Part shown: positions 49,831-60,200 of the stretch, piece after piece
Layout: each line of letters starts with the position of its first letter
Position numbering within the stretch: position 1 is the stretch's first letter
NCBI GenBank assembly: GCA_947492995.1
Contig: CANLOU010000003.1
Location: 496,001-560,000 of the forward strand
Length of the DNA stretch: 64,000 bases
Direction: 5' to 3'
DNA from: an uncultured Litoreibacter sp.
Lineage (GTDB): Bacteria; Pseudomonadota; Alphaproteobacteria; Rhodobacterales; Rhodobacteraceae
The notes under the pieces: generated by a model
Database searches by the model: none
Told to the model about the DNA's origin: nothing
The model's input: only the letters and a program-made list of their open reading frames with translations
Made by a program: the position numbers and the translations under genes

Positions 49831-50817
49831 ATGAATTTCGTTAAACTTACGGCCACTGCCATGGCTACGTGCCTCGCCATCGGATCGGCCGCGAGCGCAG
49901 AAACGCTGCGCCTGTCGCACCAATGGTCCAACCAAGATGTCCGCCACCAAGTTGCGCAAATGGTCGCCGATGAAGTCGCTGCGGCAGGGGTTGATCTGGA
50001 CATCCAGATCTTCGGCTCGAAGTCGCTGTTCAAGCCGCGTGAGCAATACCGCCCGCTCAGCCGTGGGCAGTTGGACATGACGGTTCTGCCGCTTAGCTAT
50101 GCTGGCGGCCAACAGCCTGCCTATAACCTGACGCTGATGCCCGGCATGGTGAAAAACCATGACCACGCGGCGCGTCTGAGCGCCTCGCCTTTCATGGCGG
50201 CGCTTGAGGAGAAGATGGCCGATGATGACGTCATGGTGCTGGTCCACGGCTATCTGGCGGGCGGATTTGTCGGCAAAGACAAATGCATCACCAAGCCTGA
50301 AGACGTGCAAGGGTTGCAAACCCGCGCGGCGGGCAAGGCGTTCGAGCAGATGTTGGCGGGTGCCGGCGCGTCCATCGCGTCCATGGCGTCGTCCGAGATC
50401 TACAACGCCATGCAAACCGGCGTTCTGACGGCGGCGAACACCTCGTCCTCGTCCTTCGTGTCCTACCGCATCTACGAGCAGGTGAGCTGCTACACGCCCG
50501 CCGGCGACGTGGCGCTTTGGTTCATGTACCAGCCGCTTTTGATGAACAAATCAAAGTTCGACGGGCTGACCGCTGACCAGCAAAAGGCGCTGATGGACGC
50601 CTCTGCCAAGGCGCAGGACTTCTATTTGGCGGAGGCCAAGAAGCAAGACGCAGCGTCGGAGCAAGTGTTCCGCGACGCCGGTGTCGAGATTGCGCAAATG
50701 TCGGCCGAGGATTTCGAGGCATGGCGCGCTTTGGCGCAGGAAACCTCTTACGCGGCATTCGTGTCCGAGGTTGAGGGCGGCCAAGAGCTGCTCGATATGG
50801 CGCTGGCCGTCGAATAA
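49831..50817 (+). CDS. TRAP transporter substrate-binding protein (DctP type)
   Basis: Signal peptide; GFVGKDKCITKPEDVQGLQTRAAGKAFEQMLAGAGASIASMASSEIYNAMQTGVLTAANTS. Confidence 0.93.
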   Translation: MNFVKLTATAMATCLAIGSAASAETLRLSHQWSNQDVRHQVAQMVADEVAAAGVDLDIQIFGSKSLFKPREQYRPLSRGQLDMTVLPLSYAGGQQPAYNLTLMPGMVKNHDHAARLSASPFMAALEEKMADDDVMVLVHGYLAGGFVGKDKCITKPEDVQGLQTRAAGKAFEQMLAGAGASIASMASSEIYNAMQTGVLTAANTSSSSFVSYRIYEQVSCYTPAGDVALWFMYQPLLMNKSKFDGLTADQQKALMDASAKAQDFYLAEAKKQDAASEQVFRDAGVEIAQMSAEDFEAWRALAQETSYAAFVSEVEGGQELLDMALAVE

Positions 50818-50825
50818 CCACGCAA

Positions 50826-50854
50826 GGCCGGGCCGCTATTTGTGCGGCCCGGCC
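50826..50854. promoter_or_regulatory. Strong intercistronic hairpin between dctP- and dctQ-type genes
   Basis: GGCCGGGCCGC-TATTTGT-GCGGCCCGGCC, 11-bp perfect stem, 7-nt loop. Confidence 0.75.
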
Positions 50855-50883
50855 ACTCCAACACCCTTTCCAAGGACATCGTT

Positions 50884-51432
50884 ATGGCGGGCCAAAGCAC
50901 TGGCGCGGTGGCGCAAACCGGGAACAACCCGTTTCTGCGGCTCGTGGCTGCACTCTCTACACTTGCGGGCTGGTGCTCGGCGGCGATGATCGTGGCGGCC
51001 GTGGCCATCACCTGCCAGATGATCTTCATCCGGTTCGTCCTGAACGGGTCCACCATCTGGCAGACCGAGGCGGTGATCTATTTGGCCATCGGCGCGACGC
51101 TGGTGGGGCTGCCCTACGTGCAGCGCCTGCGGGGCCATGTGAATGTTGACCTGATCCCGCTGGCGCTGGGGCCAAGCGCCCGCTTCGCGCTGGCGGTGTT
51201 CACCCTGTCACTGTCCATCGTCATGGTCGCAATCATGGTGTGGTATTCCTACGAATTCTGGCACCTGACCTGGGAGCGCAACTGGAAGTCCGACACCGTC
51301 TGGGGGGTGCGCCTGTGGATCCCCTACCTGGCCTTGCCCGTGGGGTTTGCGCTGTTCTTGCTGCAACTTATTGCCGATTTGGTCGCGATCCTTTTGAAGA
51401 TTGAAAAGCCCTTCGGCTTGGAGGACGCGTAA
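50884..51432 (+). CDS. TRAP transporter small permease (DctQ type)
   Basis: ORF 50842..51432; start more likely MAGQSTGAVAQTGNN at 50884, downstream of the hairpin; four hydrophobic segments. Confidence 0.88.
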   Translation: MAGQSTGAVAQTGNNPFLRLVAALSTLAGWCSAAMIVAAVAITCQMIFIRFVLNGSTIWQTEAVIYLAIGATLVGLPYVQRLRGHVNVDLIPLALGPSARFALAVFTLSLSIVMVAIMVWYSYEFWHLTWERNWKSDTVWGVRLWIPYLALPVGFALFLLQLIADLVAILLKIEKPFGLEDA

Positions 51433-52748
51433 TGGATCCGCTCACCCTTGGCGCGATTGTTGCCGTTTGCACCATCCTCGTGCTGTTTTCCGGCGTGTCG
51501 GTGGCGTTGGGGCTGCTTATCGTGTCGACCGCTTTCATCATGATTTTCGATGGCATGCGGTCGCTGGAGCTGCTGCCTGAAATCCTGTTCGGCAAGCTGG
51601 ACAATTTCGCGCTGCTGTCGATCCCGATGTTCATCATCATGGGGTCGTCCATCGCGTCGACCCGCGCGGGCGCGGACCTGTACGAGGCGCTTGAGCGCTG
51701 GCTGACCCGCGTGCCGGGCGGTCTGGTGATCTCCAACCTGGGGGCCTGCGCGTTGTTTGCGGCGATGTCGGGCTCCAGCCCCGCGACATGTGCGGCCATC
51801 GGCAAGATGGGCATCCCCGAGATGCGCAAACGCGGCTACCCTGACGGGGTCGCCGCGGGCTCCATCGCGGCGGGTGGCACGTTGGGCATCCTGATCCCGC
51901 CTTCCGTCACCATGATCGTCTACGGCATCGCCACCGAGCAATCCATCGGGCGGCTGTTTCTGGCGGGCGTTTTCCCGGGCCTGATGCTGGTCGGCCTGTT
52001 CATGGCGTGGTCCCTTTACGCGACATGGAAATCCGGCGACCAGAACCTGCTGGCGCAGGGCACCTACAGCTGGAAGGAAAAGTTCGAGATCCTGCCGCGT
52101 GTCGTGCCGTTTCTACTTATCATCGTGGGCGTCCTTTACGCGATGTATGGCGGCGTTGCGACGCCGTCCGAGACCGCCGCCGTTGGTGCCCTGTTGTGCC
52201 TGCTGATTGCGATGGTCATCTACAAGCTGTGGAACCCCAAAGACCTTTGGGTCGTGCTGCGCGACAGCACCAAGGAAAGCGTGATGATCCTGTTCATCAT
52301 CGCGGCGGCGGGCGTTTTCTCCTACATGTTGTCGAGCCTCTTTATCACGCAATCCATTGCCGCGTGGATTGGCACGCTGGATGTGAACCCGTGGGTGCTG
52401 ATGGCGGCGGTGAACGTCTTTCTCATCATTGCGGGCTTCTTCCTGCCGCCGGTCGCGGTGATCTTGATGGCGGCCCCGATCCTGTTGCCGATCATCACCG
52501 CTGCGGGGTTTGATCCCATCTGGTTTGCGGTGGTGCTGACCATCAATATGGAAATTGGGCTGATCTCGCCTCCGGTCGGCCTGAACCTCTACGTCATCAA
52601 CGGGATTGCGCCCGACATCTCGCTGAAAACCATCCTGGCGGGGTCGCTGCCCTTCGTGGCCTGCATGGTCATCGCGATCATCTTGCTGTGCATCTTCCCC
52701 GGCCTTGCCACATGGCTGCCCAACGCGGTGATGGGGACGGCGGTATGA
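51432..52748 (+). CDS. TRAP transporter large permease (DctM type)
   Basis: SIPMFIIMGSSIASTRAGADLYEALERWLTRVPGGLVISNLGACALFAAMSGSSPATCAAIGKMGIPEM; LGILIPPSVTMIVYGIATEQSIGRLF. Confidence 0.95.
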   Translation: MDPLTLGAIVAVCTILVLFSGVSVALGLLIVSTAFIMIFDGMRSLELLPEILFGKLDNFALLSIPMFIIMGSSIASTRAGADLYEALERWLTRVPGGLVISNLGACALFAAMSGSSPATCAAIGKMGIPEMRKRGYPDGVAAGSIAAGGTLGILIPPSVTMIVYGIATEQSIGRLFLAGVFPGLMLVGLFMAWSLYATWKSGDQNLLAQGTYSWKEKFEILPRVVPFLLIIVGVLYAMYGGVATPSETAAVGALLCLLIAMVIYKLWNPKDLWVVLRDSTKESVMILFIIAAAGVFSYMLSSLFITQSIAAWIGTLDVNPWVLMAAVNVFLIIAGFFLPPVAVILMAAPILLPIITAAGFDPIWFAVVLTINMEIGLISPPVGLNLYVINGIAPDISLKTILAGSLPFVACMVIAIILLCIFPGLATWLPNAVMGTAV

Positions 52749-53983
52749 GCTATCTCGGCGGGCTGTTCTCGACGGTGTTCGAGCGGCGCTTTGCGCGCAA
52801 AGTGTCGTCGCAGGCGCAGGGGCGCGGGATAAAGGAGCTGTCCCTTGATCTGCTGGGCGCCACTGGCGAGGTGTCGGGCAACACGCTCGCGCGGCTGATC
52901 CTCGACGAGTATGGCGACGCCGATGCCGCCGACAAACGCGCCTTCTTCAAGTTCATGCTGCATGATCTTGAGATCGACCCGGAGCACGTTGTCGACAGCC
53001 TCAAACAGTACCAGCAGGCGCCGTCGAAACGCAGCTACCGCGCCTATGCCCGTGCCAGCGAGCCGAAACGGCAAGAGCTGCTGCGCAGACTCAATCAGGT
53101 GCGCGGCGGCACCGGGCGGCTGGTGTCGATGCGCAAGGACCTGTTGCAGATGATGCGCGACGACCCGACGCTGGGGCCGATTGACGTCGATTTTCAGCAT
53201 CTCTTCGCGTCGTGGTTCAATCGCGGCTTTCTGGTGCTGCGCCCGATCAATTGGTCCAGCCCGGCCGAAATCCTTGAAAAGATCATTGCCTACGAGGCGG
53301 TGCACGCGATCGACAGCTGGGATGATTTGCGGTTGCGGCTCCGCCCGTCGGACCGCCGCTGCTTTGGGTTTTTTCACCCTGCCATGCCCGACGAGCCGTT
53401 GATCTTTGTGGAAGTGGCGCTGACCATCGGCATCCCCAACTCGGTGCAGATGTTGCTGGCGGATGGCCGCGACCCGATTGACGCGGAGGACGCCAACACG
53501 GCCGTCTTCTATTCCATCTCAAATTGTCAGGAGGGGCTTGCGGGCGTGTCCTTCGGGAACTCGCTTATCAAGCAGGTGGCGGCAGATTTGTCGCGCGACC
53601 TGAGCGGCCTTGAAACCTTTGTGACCCTGTCGCCGATACCGGGGCTGGCCCGCTGGCTAGAGACCCACGATGCGGCTGCGGTCAAGGCGACCCCAATCGA
53701 CGTTCAGGCCGCCCGCTATCTGCTGGAGGCAAAGCGCGGCGATGGCGCGCCGCTTGATCCGGTCGCGCGGTTCCATCTTGGCAATGGGGCAGCGGTTCAC
53801 GCGGTGCATGCGGGTGCGGATATTTCTGAAAACGGGATGCGCCAATCTGGTGGCGCAATGGTCAATTACCTTTATGATCTGTCCCAAGTCACGACCAATC
53901 ACGAACACTTCGTAACCGAGAAAACTGTCGCGGCGTCCCCCGAGGTGCGGGCGCTCATCGCATCGGTTAAGTCTGGAAACTAG
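52745..53983 (+). CDS. Malonyl-CoA decarboxylase
   Basis: LFASWFNRGFLVLRPINWSSPAEILEKIIAYEAVHAIDSWDDLRLRLRPSDRRCFGFFHPAMPDEPLIFVEVAL; next to malonyl-CoA synthetase. Confidence 0.93.
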   Translation: MSYLGGLFSTVFERRFARKVSSQAQGRGIKELSLDLLGATGEVSGNTLARLILDEYGDADAADKRAFFKFMLHDLEIDPEHVVDSLKQYQQAPSKRSYRAYARASEPKRQELLRRLNQVRGGTGRLVSMRKDLLQMMRDDPTLGPIDVDFQHLFASWFNRGFLVLRPINWSSPAEILEKIIAYEAVHAIDSWDDLRLRLRPSDRRCFGFFHPAMPDEPLIFVEVALTIGIPNSVQMLLADGRDPIDAEDANTAVFYSISNCQEGLAGVSFGNSLIKQVAADLSRDLSGLETFVTLSPIPGLARWLETHDAAAVKATPIDVQAARYLLEAKRGDGAPLDPVARFHLGNGAAVHAVHAGADISENGMRQSGGAMVNYLYDLSQVTTNHEHFVTEKTVAASPEVRALIASVKSGN

Positions 53984-53993
53984 GAAGACCACG

Positions 53994-55505
53994 ATGGCCA
54001 ACCCGCTTTACGACGCATTGTTCGGGCAACATCTTGAAAATGACGGGGCTTTCCTGCACCTCGCGGGCGATAAGACGCTGAGCTACAAGGCCTTTCTGGG
54101 ACTGGCCGCGCAATATGCGGGGCTGCTTGGCGATATTGGGCTCAAGCCCGGAGACCGCGTTGCGGTGCAGGTGGCGAAATCACCGCAGGCGCTGGCGGTC
54201 TACGCCGCCTGCGTGCAGGCCGGCGTGATCTTTCTGCCGCTCAACACCGCCTATACCGCCGACGAGGTCGCCTATTTCGTCAAAGACAGCGGCGCGCGGA
54301 TCGTCATCGGTGATGACGGCAAACACGCTGAGTTGCAGCCCATCGCCGCGGCGTGCAACGCCCGGCTCGAAACATTGAACGCGGACGGGTCGGGCTCGTT
54401 TTCGCGAAAGTCAGCCGCGTTCCCGACCACATTTGAAACGGTCGCACGAGACCCAGGCGATCTTGCGGCCTTCCTGTATACCTCGGGGACCACGGGCCGC
54501 TCCAAAGGGGCGATGCTCAGTCAGGACAACCTGCTGTCCAACGCGCGGGTCCTGGAGAAGGAGTGGCGGTTTACGGCATCCGACGTGCTGTTGCATGCCC
54601 TGCCGATTTTCCACACCCACGGGCTGTTCGTGGCGACAAATGTGACCCTGCTGTCAGGCAGCCAGATGATCTTCTTGCCCAAGTTTGATTTGGACGCGGT
54701 CATTGCCAATCTGCCGCGCGCCACCACGATGATGGGGGTTCCGACCTTTTACACCCGCCTGCTTGGCGACGCCCGGTTTACGCAAAGCCTTGCCGCCCAT
54801 ATGCGGTTGTTCGTGTCCGGCAGCGCGCCGCTGCTGGCAGAGACCCATGTGCAATTTGAAGACCGCACCGGGCACCGCATTCTGGAACGCTACGGGATGA
54901 CGGAAACCAACATGAACACCTCCAACCCCTATGAGGGCGAGCGCCGGGCGGGAACCGTCGGGTTCCCGCTGCCAGGGGTCGAGCTGAAAATCACCGACAG
55001 CGCCACCGGCGCCACACTGCCCCAAGGCGAGATCGGCGAGATCGAAGTGCGCGGCGCCAACGTGTTTCAGGGCTATTGGCAGATGCCCGAAAAGACCGCC
55101 GAGGAGCTGCGGCCAGACGGGTTTTTCATCACGGGCGATTTGGGGCAAATTGATGCGGATGGCTATGTGTCAATCGTTGGGCGCAACAAGGACCTGATTA
55201 TCTCGGGCGGCTACAACATCTACCCCAAGGAAATCGAGCTTTTGCTCGACGAACAGGACGGGGTGCTGGAAAGCGCAGTTGTGGGCGTGCCGCACCCCGA
55301 TTTTGGGGAAAGCGTCATTGGCGTCTTGGTGCCCCATCCCGACCAGCAGCTGGATCTGGATCACATCAAGGAATGCGTCGGCAGGTCTCTGGCGCGGTTC
55401 AAACAACCCCAAAAACTTGTGGTGCTGCCCGAACTGCCCCGCAACACGATGGGCAAAGTTCAAAAGAAAGCCCTCCGCGAGGAATTCGCATCGGCGTTTT
55501 CCTGA
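53994..55505 (+). CDS. matB: Malonyl-CoA synthetase (MatB-like acyl-CoA synthetase)
   Basis: AFLYTSGTTGRSKGAMLSQDNLLSNA; RYGMTETNMNTSNPYEGERRAGTVGFPLPGVELKI; GGYNIYPKEIE; operon with MCD. Confidence 0.9.
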   Translation: MANPLYDALFGQHLENDGAFLHLAGDKTLSYKAFLGLAAQYAGLLGDIGLKPGDRVAVQVAKSPQALAVYAACVQAGVIFLPLNTAYTADEVAYFVKDSGARIVIGDDGKHAELQPIAAACNARLETLNADGSGSFSRKSAAFPTTFETVARDPGDLAAFLYTSGTTGRSKGAMLSQDNLLSNARVLEKEWRFTASDVLLHALPIFHTHGLFVATNVTLLSGSQMIFLPKFDLDAVIANLPRATTMMGVPTFYTRLLGDARFTQSLAAHMRLFVSGSAPLLAETHVQFEDRTGHRILERYGMTETNMNTSNPYEGERRAGTVGFPLPGVELKITDSATGATLPQGEIGEIEVRGANVFQGYWQMPEKTAEELRPDGFFITGDLGQIDADGYVSIVGRNKDLIISGGYNIYPKEIELLLDEQDGVLESAVVGVPHPDFGESVIGVLVPHPDQQLDLDHIKECVGRSLARFKQPQKLVVLPELPRNTMGKVQKKALREEFASAFS

Positions 55506-55658
55506 AGCCTGTTTCTTAATATTACGGACGATATTTTTGCCCAACGCAGGCATAGGACCTGTCCGCTCGCTTGATGGCGGCCCCGGTGACCAAGCAACCG
55601 CCCAAAGGGCAGATGGGGCCACGCCCCAATACCACATATCGCAAAGGCATGAATTTGT

Positions 55659-55675
55659 TGGAGGCGAGTACCGGA
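55659..55675 (+). repeat. att direct repeat (left), TGGAGGCGAGTACCGGA
   Basis: Identical to 62931-62947, the 3' end of tRNA-Cys. Confidence 0.92.
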
Positions 55676-55736
55676 CCCGCTGCCATTTTTCTAAGCCATT
55701 GATTAACTTAGTATATCAAGTGTGAGGTTAAATTGT

Positions 55737-55751
55737 GTGTCTCACTTTGTG
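55737..55751 (+). repeat. Terminal island repeat GTGTCTCACTTTGTG (putative integrase arm site, left)
   Basis: 14/15 match, same orientation, with GTGTCCCACTTTGTG at 62871-62885. Confidence 0.55.
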
Positions 55752-56394
55752 CCGCACCTTATGGACCGAATGTGTGGTTTTGTCAAAGTATGAACTTATG
55801 ACATGCCGATGAATTCTTAACAGATATAACCATGAATATCTAAGCCGAAGTATCCTAAGTGTTTATTATATAAGAAATATATCGGCTCTAAGGTTAACCG
55901 AAAACAAATAGATACCCTAAGAAAGGTAAGAGTATTGAAGGGCGATATTCTACACGGATAACGAGAATTAGATTGAATGCAAAGTATAAGAATAAGAATT
56001 GACATCATTATGCTAAGTATATGAAAATACGTATAAATATATGGATCAGACAGATACCTGAATTCTCAAATTCATTGAATAAGCAGTAATATAGCTCAAA
56101 CAGATACCGCATTACCTCTGTCTATATGTGCGCAGTTCGGAATATCCTATATAAAACATATAGATACGGGCTTTCGAGGTGATTATATCTCAAAGCGCGT
56201 ACTTCTGCCGATCGTTTGCAAAGTCACTGTGTAGTCATGTCTTCAAGTAGTCAATTGGTTGTCGGGTCTACGAGCGCCACCAAAAGACAGGATAGACTGC
56301 GTGGTCGTGCTGAACGGCAAGGTATTGGGGAAGGTCGGGCTTCGCTTGGTAGTATATCCGACCGCGAAAAAATGTTCTGAAAATTTTTGAGCGA

Positions 56395-56658
56395 TCATTC
56401 GTCCATTGATGCAAGTTTGTGGACAATCTCAGATGCGTCGAAGTCCAGTGCCTCGCTTAGCTTAATCAACTCGACAACATCAACGCGGCGCTCGCCACTT
56501 TCAAGTCTTGCAATAAAGGATTGGTAGACCTTCATACTCTTGGCAAGTTCCACTTGTTTCAAGCCTGCCTCTGTTCGCTTTTCCACAAGAAAGCGGACCA
56601 ATGCGTCGTGTCGTTGGTCTCCAAGAGTTTTAGGCATGAAGTCCTCGCACAACTGCAT
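56395..56658 (-). CDS. XRE-family helix-turn-helix regulator
   Basis: LVEKRTEAGLKQVELAKSMKVYQSFIARLESGERRVDVVELIKLSEALDFDASEIVHKL. Confidence 0.88.
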   Translation of the reverse strand: MQLCEDFMPKTLGDQRHDALVRFLVEKRTEAGLKQVELAKSMKVYQSFIARLESGERRVDVVELIKLSEALDFDASEIVHKLASMDE

Positions 56659-56674
56659 CGGACCGATTGACTAA

Positions 56675-56704
56675 ATCTAAAATTCAGATATCTAAAATTC
56701 AGAT
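56675..56704. promoter_or_regulatory. Tandem 15-bp operator-like repeat (ATCTAAAATTCAGAT x2)
   Basis: Two exact back-to-back copies in the divergent intergenic region; each half-site pair ATCT...AGAT is an inverted repeat. Confidence 0.75.
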
Positions 56705-56722
56705 ATTTTGGAGGTACTTTAA

Positions 56723-57010
56723 GTGATCGGTGTAGTCCTGTTCATAGTTGTTGCAGCGCTCTTACTTCGGCAATGGACAATCCACAGTGGTAAAAGGTTT
56801 GTCCGCGCTGCAATGTATCTGGAAGCACTACCAAGCGTGGCATCGCCTCAAGAGGCCAACTCACTTGTGTCTGAAATATGCACCCGCAAGTCGGACCCCG
56901 AGAACGATGTATTTGTTATCCAAAGGGCAAGGGCCTTCGCCCACAACTACTTTGATGGGAAGCAACAACTTGTCGTTCAGGTTGCGCGATCAAAGGGCTT
57001 TTTGGGTTAG
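56723..57010 (+). CDS. Small N-terminally membrane-anchored protein of unknown function
   Basis: GTG start preceded by GGAGG (56710-56714); MIGVVLFIVVAALLLRQWTIHSGKRFVRAAMYLEALPSVASPQEANSLVSEICTRK... Confidence 0.6.
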   Translation: MIGVVLFIVVAALLLRQWTIHSGKRFVRAAMYLEALPSVASPQEANSLVSEICTRKSDPENDVFVIQRARAFAHNYFDGKQQLVVQVARSKGFLG

Positions 57011-57241
57011 CGCGTCGCGCACAGAAGTGGTTTGTGCGTTACGTTCATCGGATGCAGTGCGGAGTTTGATCATCATGGTTTAGCTTTCCCAACAGTGATC
57101 GGCCCATAGCTGCCGTTCTCCCACCCTCGGCAATGCTGCAATGTGGCCGATCATTGCGGACATTCGCTGCAAGCGCAAAGTTCACCTACGTCAAAAGCTT
57201 CGCCCTCAAGCGCTCGGCTTCAAATTCAGCAACCACTTTGC

Positions 57242-60200
57242 TCAATCGGCAGGATCATCATCTTCGACACTTACGCTTTCGTAGCTGGGAAAGAGTCCAT
57301 TCCAAACAAGACGTGTTCTTTTAGCACCTATTACTACATCACTTACTTTGCGGCTAAATTCGCGATCTTCTTCCTGCTTGGCAAAATTCTCCATGGAACC
57401 TGTTAGAAGATCTTTAGTGGCATCCGCCGAATGCTTGATGAAGTCCGCAACCCGCTTGCGCCCCAACTTAACAAACGCTAACAAAAGTTGACGGTTTTTC
57501 GCATCAAGCGCAGTGCTCAAGAAATGCCTTATGATGTTCTCTTTCTCAGCAGCCATGACCCTATCGCCATCTGTTACAACTCCGACAATGACATCTGGCA
57601 TTACGCGCATTGCATTTTGTAAACCTTTTGCGGTCACTGATCGAACACCCTCCCGACACTGGCGAAACAGATCAGAATGGAAGCTCTTCGGGATTGTTTG
57701 GAAGACTGCGTCAAAGTTGATTGCCGAAGACGAGACGTCAGTATTTTCATCTAGGACGTTGAGAACAAAACTCTGAAATGAAGACCTAAACCTTTCATCT
57801 GGCATGGAAATTTCTGAAAGAGCTGAATACTCAACAAGTAGGGAAACCTCATGAGAACTGGATGCTAGGTAAGAAGCCCAATCGTCTCCGTTTATAGATA
57901 GAAGCTCTTTTCGAACTAAATCGAATAGGTTCTGATAACCCTCATTGGTTGCATCTCTGATTTTTCCTAGCGCGCCTGATGGCACATCTCTCAGTTTTGT
58001 TTTGCCAACTTCTTCAGTAGTAAATCTATCTTGGAGTTGACTAATCACTCTACCAAAATCTGTACCAAGAACTCTATCGAGATAGCCAAAGTGTCCCAAT
58101 AGCGTAGGTAGCCCGATATATGGTAACGGTGGTTTTTCGAATGCTTTTCTAACCACGCCGTCAATCAAAGTGTGCGCAGTGTACTTATCGCCATCTTTAA
58201 TCCACCTTGTTACAATCTTTCGCTCTTGAGCGTGGGCTGCAATAGCACTGAGCTGCTCGTCCGATAAGTCCACTTCGCCATCGTAGAGTTGCTTAAAGCG
58301 CTCGTAACCAGCTTTTGCAGTAGTTGTCGGCGCCGCACCAGCGACACCCTTTAATGCAGGCAGTTCTTCGCCAGAAAGCTGTGTGTGCGCGAGAAATATT
58401 GCGTGGGCAACTCCTTCATCATTGTCGCTCTCTTCGAATACTTCTCCAAAACCATCGAAAAATACCGAACTGCGAAGGATTGGCGCAATGTCCAAGGATT
58501 CACGGACGTCTTTTGGTGCCTTGTTCATCAATAGAACCAGAATCTTCAACGTTCTTGAGAATTTTTCGGTTTCATGCGTTTCTGCATCTTGCAGGTTTTT
58601 AATTACTTTTTGCCCAACAAGTGACCATTGAGAACTTTTCACTGCATTGGCGTTAAGAAGCTCTGAAAATGCCTCAAATGCCAGGTGGTAGTTCTCATCA
58701 GCAAAATCGATCAATGGATTTTCGTCCGTGTCGTTTTTGGGTACAGGCATTGAAATCTTACCATGTGCTTTCAATGGAATAGCATACTCATGGGAACCGT
58801 AAGCGCAGCCAAGCAAAAAATCGGGAATACTAGGAAGAGAAACCGTCGATAATGCGCTTTCAACCATTGATAGACCGGCATCAGGTTTGAATATTTCCCT
58901 TACGTCGCTTAGGAAACTTACCCAATTGCGCCCCATTCGATAGTCCGCCGGTTCCTCAGTTGAAATACTATTCAGCGCCTTCCTCAAAATTGTACGAAGT
59001 ACGCTTGAGACCCTGTCTTCCCCACAATAACTCACCAGACTAAGGTAGTCGGAGTATTGTTCTTCGACCAACACAATTTCTTTTACCTCACTCAAGGATA
59101 GGCAAAGCCCCTCGATGATTTGGCTTCTGGCGTCCCCGTCGTGTTCCTCAAAAAGCTTTCCAAAGTTACGAATGACTTGACCTAGCTCGCCAGAGCTTGA
59201 CCATATTCTCTGGCTATTCGCTATCACTTCGCCAACTCTCAATTCAAAGCCTTTTGATTTCGAAAGAGCTATCAACTCGTCCGCAGAACTGGCCTCGGCG
59301 GCACTTAAAATTCTGCTGTCCAAAAGCAGTTCAAGCGCAAGATCGCTATCTACATTGTACAACAGCGCTGCTAGGTTTTCTTCGAGCTGCGTGTCAGGAG
59401 CCAAACGGCGGATTCTCGAATCCAAGAACTCTTCGTCTGTCAAAACGTATGGGTCGTCTTCAATCGCCTCACGAAAGCAGATGAACACAGCGACAGTCGT
59501 AAGATCGTATGTTCCGAGGTGCATTTCGAACAAGCCAGTCAACTCGTTAATGAATGCAATGATCTGGCGCGGAGTAAATTGTTTGTTTCGAGCTCCAAAG
59601 TGAGAATTAAAAATCAAATAGCAACGAAAAAGTTCATCCGCATCATTGTAGTTGGGCAACGCTTCAGCAATTTTGCTTTCAAAGAAAGCGCGCGAGTTTG
59701 ACATAACTGGCGGAGCAACATGCAATATCTCGTCAAACGTCTTTGATAGTAGCTCCCTTCGGACGAATACTCCTTCGTTGTCTATATTTCCATCATCGTC
59801 AAAGGCATTTGTTGGCAAGATATGAGCGCGATCATAGGGGACAATTGCTGTAATTTCCGAGTTTTTTTTAGCGTTAGAAGCCGTGCCGTTCTTAGTGAAA
59901 ATCGAGCGTACAGCGGACCAATAGTCATCTAGGTCCTCTTTTGGAATTCGGTCTATGTTATCTAGAACCAGAACGATCTTGTTTTTTGGACCTTGAATTG
60001 TTGTTAAAATCTCTGTCAACGTTTCTTGGAACTCAAAGTCGTTCGGGTCTACCTCTCGGATGTGTTGGGTAACTTCTTGGCTCTCGTATTGCTTGGCACT
60101 GATCAAGAGAGTTCGTGACAGAGAGGACCTAAACGATGGGTCTTTGTCACTGCTTTTAGCATACTTAAGGAGGGCTCGCAGTAGCGTTGCAACTAAAAAA

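Noticed and set aside
56047-56167. Possible CRISPR-like array because of AGATAC spacing (50 and 60 bp)
   Set aside because: Shared units are only 6-8 bp and the spacing is irregular; no repeat of CRISPR length and no cas genes.
57011-57241. Short ORFs between the small TM protein and the KAP gene (e.g. 57143-57406)
   Set aside because: Low-complexity Ser-rich translations overlapping the KAP 3' end; no Shine-Dalgarno or motif support.
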